Shown: one piece after another, positions 4,805-6,175 of the stretch
Layout of the letters: every line of letters starts with the position of its first letter
Numbering within the stretch: position 1 is the stretch's first letter
NCBI GenBank assembly: GCA_025963345.1
Contig: JAOPUS010000267.1
Coordinates: 1-6,175 of the forward strand
Origin: Blastococcus sp.
Lineage (GTDB): Bacteria > Actinomycetota > Actinomycetes > Mycobacteriales > Geodermatophilaceae
DNA: 6,175 bases
Direction of reading: 5' to 3'
Notes under the pieces: generated by a model
The model's input: only the letters and a program-made list of their open reading frames with translations
Told to the model about the DNA's origin: nothing
The model's database searches: none
Position numbers and translations under genes: made by a program

Positions 4805-6175
4805 TCAGTCGTCCTCGGGGTCGTCGGCGAGCTGGTCGAACAGCTCGCCGGTCGCGTCGCCGGTCATGGCGAACTCGCCGGTCAGGCGCCCGGTGTCGTA
4901 GTCGCCGTCCGCGAGCAGCTGGGGGTCGACGGCCCGCTGCACCGACACCTCCTGAGGCGGCAACGGGTCGTCCATCAGCTCGCCGGCCACGATCTCGGCG
5001 GGTGCGTCCAGCAGCTCGCCCATGAGCACCTCGGCCCGGCTCGGCAGCGGCGCGGGCCGGCCGAACGCGTAGCCCTGGGCCATCGCGCAGCCGTGGTCGA
5101 GCAGCCAGGCGGCCTGGTCGAGGTCCTCGATGCCTTCGGCGATGACCTGCAGGCCCATGCCGCGGCCGAGCTGCAGCAGCCCCTGGACGAGGGCGGCCGT
5201 GGCGGGCTCGGTGACGACGTCGGCCACGAACGACCGGTCGATCTTGACGGTGTGGATCGGCAGCCGGTGCAGTGCGGTGATGGCCGAGTAGCCGGTGCCG
5301 AAGTCGTCGAGGGCGAGGGTGACGCCCGCGGCGGTGACGACGGCGACCGAGTGCAGCGTGGCCTCGGCGGCGAACAGCGCCGTCGACTCGGTGATCTCCA
5401 GCTCGAGCCGCTCGGGGGCCAGGCCGGACTCCTCGAGCGCGGCGGCGACGAGTTCGCTGAACCCGTCCTCGGCGAGGTGGCGGGCGGAGATGTTGACGTG
5501 CACCCGGAGGTCCTCGGGCCAGGAGGCCGCGTCGGTGCAGGCGCGGTGCAGCACCCAGGCGCCGAGCTTGGAGGTGAGCCGGTTGTCCTCGGCGGCGGAC
5601 AGGAAGGCGGCCGGCGGCAGCAGTCCACGGGTGGGGTGCTGCCAGCGGACCAGGGCCTCGTAACCCAGCAGCGTCTCGTCCCGGAGGTGGACGATCGGCT
5701 GGTAGAAGAGCCGCAGCTCCTCGTTCTCCAGCGCGTGCTTGAGGTCGGTCTCCAGTTGGAGGGCGTCGACGTCGCCATGGGCGAGCGCACCCTCGTGCAC
5801 CTCGATGCGGGCCCGGCTGCCGTCGGCCTTGGCCCGGGTCAGGGCGCTCTGTGCCTGCCGCAGGAGGTCGTCGGGGGTCATGTCGGAGCCGAGCGTGAGA
5901 CCCACACTCGCCGAGAGGGTGATCTCGCGCTCGTGCACGAGGAAGGGCTCGTCGAGGACGCTGAGGAGCCGGTCGGCGAGGGCCCGCAGCCCGTCGAGAT
6001 CCTCGACGTCCTCAGCGACGACGAGGAACTCGTCGGCGCCGAGCCGGACGGCGGTGTCCTCGACCCGGGTGCTCCAGCGGAGCCGGTCGGCGACCTGGCT
6101 GAGCAGCATGTCGCCGGCCTCGTGGCCGAGGGCCTCGTTGACGGCCTTGAACCGGTCGATGTTCAGGTGCACCAG
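4805..6175 (-). CDS. Degenerate GGDEF plus EAL domain c-di-GMP protein, partial at its N-terminus
   Basis: The reading frame enters from the right edge; 456 residues are visible and the start and any sensor domain are missing. Numbering from the first visible residue, a GGDEF domain covers about 1-125. It has LNIDRFKAVNEALGH, where the first metal-binding Asp of the usual DxDxFK is Asn (N5), and GADEF (46-50) instead of GGDEF. The product-inhibition I-site RVED (37-40) is kept exactly five residues before it. The EAL domain covers about 140-385 and looks complete: EALVRW with E173, N228 in NISA, E260 in ELEITES, D290-D291 in DDFGTGYS, K311 in VKIDRSF, E347 in IAEGIE and Q367. The likely activity is hydrolysis of c-di-GMP to pGpG, with the GGDEF part as a nucleotide-binding regulator. 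After about 385 comes an acidic, probably disordered tail ending in DDPEDD with repeated GEL elements. No paired regulator is visible. Confidence 0.9.
   Translation of the reverse strand: MVHLNIDRFKAVNEALGHEAGDMLLSQVADRLRWSTRVEDTAVRLGADEFLVVAEDVEDLDGLRALADRLLSVLDEPFLVHEREITLSASVGLTLGSDMTPDDLLRQAQSALTRAKADGSRARIEVHEGALAHGDVDALQLETDLKHALENEELRLFYQPIVHLRDETLLGYEALVRWQHPTRGLLPPAAFLSAAEDNRLTSKLGAWVLHRACTDAASWPEDLRVHVNISARHLAEDGFSELVAAALEESGLAPERLELEITESTALFAAEATLHSVAVVTAAGVTLALDDFGTGYSAITALHRLPIHTVKIDRSFVADVVTEPATAALVQGLLQLGRGMGLQVIAEGIEDLDQAAWLLDHGCAMAQGYAFGRPAPLPSRAEVLMGELLDAPAEIVAGELMDDPLPPQEVSVQRAVDPQLLADGDYDTGRLTGEFAMTGDATGELFDQLADDPEDD

Noticed and set aside
4786..4805. G6-TA-G5-TG-T5 tract as a terminator or G-quadruplex
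   Set aside because: The T run is on the wrong strand for the EAL gene, no stable stem precedes it, and only two G tracts are present where a quadruplex needs four.

Overview
The window is very GC-rich and reads as chromosomal DNA of a high-GC actinobacterium: GC-dominated third codon positions, GTG starts, and families common in soil actinobacteria. Geodermatophilaceae or a related lineage would fit, but this is an impression from protein style and not a placement. Seven genes cover nearly everything. No RNA gene, mobile element, CRISPR array or gene-free stretch over 300 bases was seen.

Left part (1-1433, all minus strand). Read in the direction of transcription, it holds a flavin reductase-like gene (1433-921), a 190-base gap, an ECF sigma factor (730-212), and the start of a zinc-finger anti-sigma factor (228 to the left edge, incomplete). 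The anti-sigma start overlaps the sigma stop by 17 bases, so these two form a translationally coupled regulatory pair.

Middle part (1434-3905). A 109-base divergent spacer carries a small inverted repeat and a direct repeat. It separates the flavin reductase from a plus-strand two-gene operon: a pyridine nucleotide-disulfide oxidoreductase (FAD, CxxxxC redox pair), then a divergent NAD kinase 5 bases after its stop. The NAD kinase makes NADP and the flavoprotein uses NAD(P)H, so this reads as a nicotinamide/thiol redox operon. With the flavin reductase and the sigma/anti-sigma pair nearby, a redox-response neighbourhood is plausible, but regulation by this sigma factor is not shown.

Right part (3906-6175, minus strand). 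A standalone transglutaminase-like protein of the cysteine-protease fold is convergent with the NAD kinase and 7 bases from it. A 100-base spacer follows, then a large c-di-GMP protein cut by the right edge. That protein has a degenerate GGDEF domain (GADEF, metal Asp replaced by Asn, but an intact RxxD I-site), a complete EAL phosphodiesterase domain and an acidic tail with short GEL repeats.

The most interesting points are the pairing of a His-less disulfide reductase with an atypical NAD kinase, the GGDEF domain that looks converted from enzyme to sensor, and the repeated tail after the EAL domain. No clearly new multi-gene system is visible.
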